From positions 1 to 45,749 of the forward strand of contig CALKOC010000022.1 of the NCBI GenBank assembly GCA_938091085.1: DNA of 45,749 nt. Direction: 5' to 3'. Source of the DNA: an uncultured Alphaproteobacteria bacterium (lineage in GTDB: Bacteria; Pseudomonadota; Alphaproteobacteria; RS24). Below, piece by piece: positions 44,393 to 45,749 of the stretch; the first letter of the stretch is position 1, and each line of letters opens with the position of its first letter. Below the pieces are notes generated by a model. The model ran no database searches, had not been told where the DNA came from, and worked only from the letters and a program-made list of their open reading frames with translations. Both the position numbers and the translations under genes were made by a program.

Positions 44393-44497
44393 AATACCCT
44401 CCATTACAAATAAAATATTTCAGCAAAAGAAAGCATAACGCAATGCCATTATTCATTTCTTATAGGCAATGCAAGCATTTATAAGTTTAACTTATAA
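44234..44497 (-). repeat. Direct repeat copy 1 (promoter, leader and signal-peptide module of TBDR-2)
   Basis: The intact partner of the repeat at 39877-40140, aligned without gaps at an offset of 4,357 bp. It covers the TBDR-2 upstream region, ribosome-binding site, signal peptide and TonB box. Confidence 0.88.
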
Positions 44498-44500
44498 ATG
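44476..44500. promoter_or_regulatory. Candidate LysR-type operator upstream of TBDR-2
   Basis: A 25-bp perfect dyad around one central base (CATTTATAAGTT-T-AACTTATAAATG), about 84-108 bp upstream of the TBDR-2 start and 40 bp past the LysR stop. It contains T-N11-A with dyad arms, the consensus for LysR-type regulators. A further half-site CTTATA sits at 44459-44464. No T-run follows, so a terminator is unlikely. Confidence 0.65.
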
Positions 44501-44539
44501 ATTTTATCATTCATTTTTATTACGGAGAAAATGAAAAAA

Positions 44540-45463
44540 TTAGGCACGCATGAAATTATCTCGCGCATTTTCAAGGCAGGCGACCATTTCACTTTCCAAT
44601 GGTGACATGATTTCCTTAGATCGGGTAACGAGCTTAAGCTTGAGAAGGAGGTCAAAATCACTAACCTCAATGACATTAATTTGACCAGTCTTTAATTCAT
44701 CCTGAAAAAACCTCTCTGGCGCCATCAGAAGATAATCCGATGCTAAAGTAATAGGCATAGCAAGTTTCATGCTCTCCAAGCGCCCTGCGGGAAAGTTTTT
44801 TTCAAATTTATTAATTTGTTGCTGTGTTTTCAGTTTTTCAAAGATGAGATTTTTTGAACTCACTGTGTGATAGGTGATGACAGGGTATTCGATTAAATCT
44901 TCACATTTCACGTCTTCTAGATGTGCCAGCGGATGGTCAGAGCGAGCATAAAAATTTACCTTGAGACTCATAAAGTCCTGTTGAGATATTTTTTCATCTA
45001 TTGCTTCCAAATGATTAGCCGTGATGAAAAAATTAATTTCCTGACGCAATAATTTTTCACGCAACTCATACCAATAACCATTAATAAAGTTGGGATAGAT
45101 TCCCACATTTTGATGACAAAAATTTGCCAGCGCCTCAGGCAACAGACTGTCAGCCACAATATTGCCAACACCGAATACAACATTACCGACGCGTTTTTCC
45201 GTAATACTTTTTAGGCGCAGAAGCACATCATCAACATCTTTGATAATATGCGCTCCCTCCTCAGATAGAAACTCACTGAAAATATTTGAGCGCACCATGC
45301 CATTTGTATCGCGATAGAAAAGGATAGTGTCGAGTTTCTCTTCTAATTTAGAAATCGCCATGCTCAACGCAGGTTGTGAGACCCCGGCATGCTTAGCTGC
45401 TTGACTAAAGTTTTTATACTTATTGACAAGCGTTACATATTTTAACTCTTTAAACGTAATCAT
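44540..45463 (-). CDS. LysR-family transcriptional regulator
   Basis: A 307-residue LysR-type regulator with the N-terminal winged helix-turn-helix (NFSQAAKHAGVSQPALSMAISKLEEKL, about residues 18-44) and a C-terminal periplasmic-binding-protein-like inducer domain with a V-x-F-G-V-G-N-I start near residue 95. It sits between TBDR-2 (same strand, downstream) and an MFS transporter gene (divergent), so it likely controls one or both. The palindrome at 44476 fits a LysR box. The inducer is unknown and may be the imported compound. Confidence 0.92.
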   Translation of the reverse strand: MITFKELKYVTLVNKYKNFSQAAKHAGVSQPALSMAISKLEEKLDTILFYRDTNGMVRSNIFSEFLSEEGAHIIKDVDDVLLRLKSITEKRVGNVVFGVGNIVADSLLPEALANFCHQNVGIYPNFINGYWYELREKLLRQEINFFITANHLEAIDEKISQQDFMSLKVNFYARSDHPLAHLEDVKCEDLIEYPVITYHTVSSKNLIFEKLKTQQQINKFEKNFPAGRLESMKLAMPITLASDYLLMAPERFFQDELKTGQINVIEVSDFDLLLKLKLVTRSKEIMSPLESEMVACLENARDNFMRA

Positions 45464-45612
45464 AATGACAGCCTATTAACCCCATTGGTTCCTATCAAGA
45501 GCAAACAATAAACAAGTGCCGACAGAAAAAATTAAAAATAATTGAGCTATCCTAAAAATGAGGCTTGTAAATTAGAAGTTTTTGTCAGAGCTTTGACTTC
45601 ATTTTTATGTAG
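45464..45612. promoter_or_regulatory. Divergent region between LysR and MFS genes
   Basis: 149 bp, AT-rich. LysR regulators often bind such gaps. I see no clear dyad like the one before TBDR-2, and no promoter boxes I would assign. Confidence 0.35.
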
Positions 45613-45749
45613 ATGAAAGCACTTGTAATGACATCTGATATCACAGAACAACCCTCAAAGGGATTCTACGCTTGGTCACTCCTAGTTCTATTTACCCTAA
45701 CTTACACATTCTCATTTGTAGATAGGCAAGTCATAAACCTTTTAGTAGA
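45613..45749 (+). CDS. MFS transporter, 5' part only (runs off the window)
   Basis: About 45 codons of an open frame that continues past the window end. After a polar N-terminus the frame reads Y-A-W-S-L-L-V-L-F-T-L-T-Y-T-F-S-F-V-D-R-Q-V, a first membrane helix followed by the D-R-Q motif typical of major facilitator transporters of organic anions. The start may be ATG at 45613 or 45628, as neither has a strong ribosome-binding site. It is divergent from the LysR gene, so it is probably part of the same regulon, moving a compound across the inner membrane. Confidence 0.75.
   Translation, partial: MKALVMTSDITEQPSKGFYAWSLLVLFTLTYTFSFVDRQVINLLV

Noticed and set aside
1-45749. CRISPR arrays, tRNA or rRNA genes, insertion sequences and phage genes.
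   Set aside because: None was seen: no regularly spaced repeats, no cloverleaf-like segment, no transposase or integrase motif.

Overview
The window looks like chromosome from an alphaproteobacterium, probably marine and moderately AT-rich. The evidence is a 62-residue SDHAF4/DUF1674 succinate-dehydrogenase assembly gene (a family of alphaproteobacteria and mitochondria), the rsmB - rpe - heparinase-like - purH neighbourhood, and the gpsA - YciI - EVE - Rieske - acs run. The lineage is an inference; no rRNA or tRNA gene is visible to fix it.

Positions 1-18140 are mostly housekeeping: a TetR regulator, gpsA, a YciI-like protein, an EVE-domain protein, a small Rieske protein, acetyl-CoA synthetase, the SDHAF4-like gene, rsmB, a TPR-sulfotransferase, rpe, a heparinase II/III-family protein, purH, a MaoC-type hydratase, then cysD-cysNC (PAPS synthesis) coupled to a second TetR gene, and a tyrosine-phosphatase-like protein.

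Positions 18137-45749 form a dense catabolic region of about 27 kb. Operon A (minus, 20857-18137) holds a family III CoA-transferase, an acyl-CoA dehydrogenase and a Rieske ferredoxin. Operon B (plus, 20995-25789) holds a ring-hydroxylating oxygenase alpha subunit (RO-1), an HMG-CoA-synthase-like/OB-fold fusion, an SCP2-type thiolase and a dienoyl-CoA-reductase-like SDR. Next come a single SDR, a TonB-dependent receptor (TBDR-1) with a clear terminator, and two tandem ABM-fold proteins. Operon C (minus, 33612-30074) holds two SDRs, RO-2 and a VOC protein. A plus pair holds a GST-like protein with an extra C-terminal segment and RO-3. Operon D (minus, 39761-36155) holds an SDR, a cytochrome P450 and an acyl-CoA synthetase. 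The right end holds a truncated TBDR copy, a DUF3604 protein, TBDR-2 with its own terminator, a LysR regulator, and the first codons of a divergent MFS transporter.

Read together, this looks like one uptake-and-degradation system for a large, poorly soluble organic compound. TonB receptors would bring it across the outer membrane, the P450 and three alpha-only Rieske oxygenases would hydroxylate it, SDRs would oxidise the alcohols, and CoA activation, dehydrogenation and thiolytic or aldolytic cleavage would finish the job. The substrate cannot be read from the sequence. No ferredoxin reductase and no oxygenase beta subunit lie in the window.

The most distinctive structural observation is a gapless direct repeat, 4,357 bp apart, carrying the promoter and signal-peptide region of TBDR-2. 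One copy leads the intact receptor and the other a 70-residue remnant. Both contain a palindrome with the T-N11-A form of a LysR box, and between the copies the two arms have changed at symmetrical positions, so the dyad is kept.
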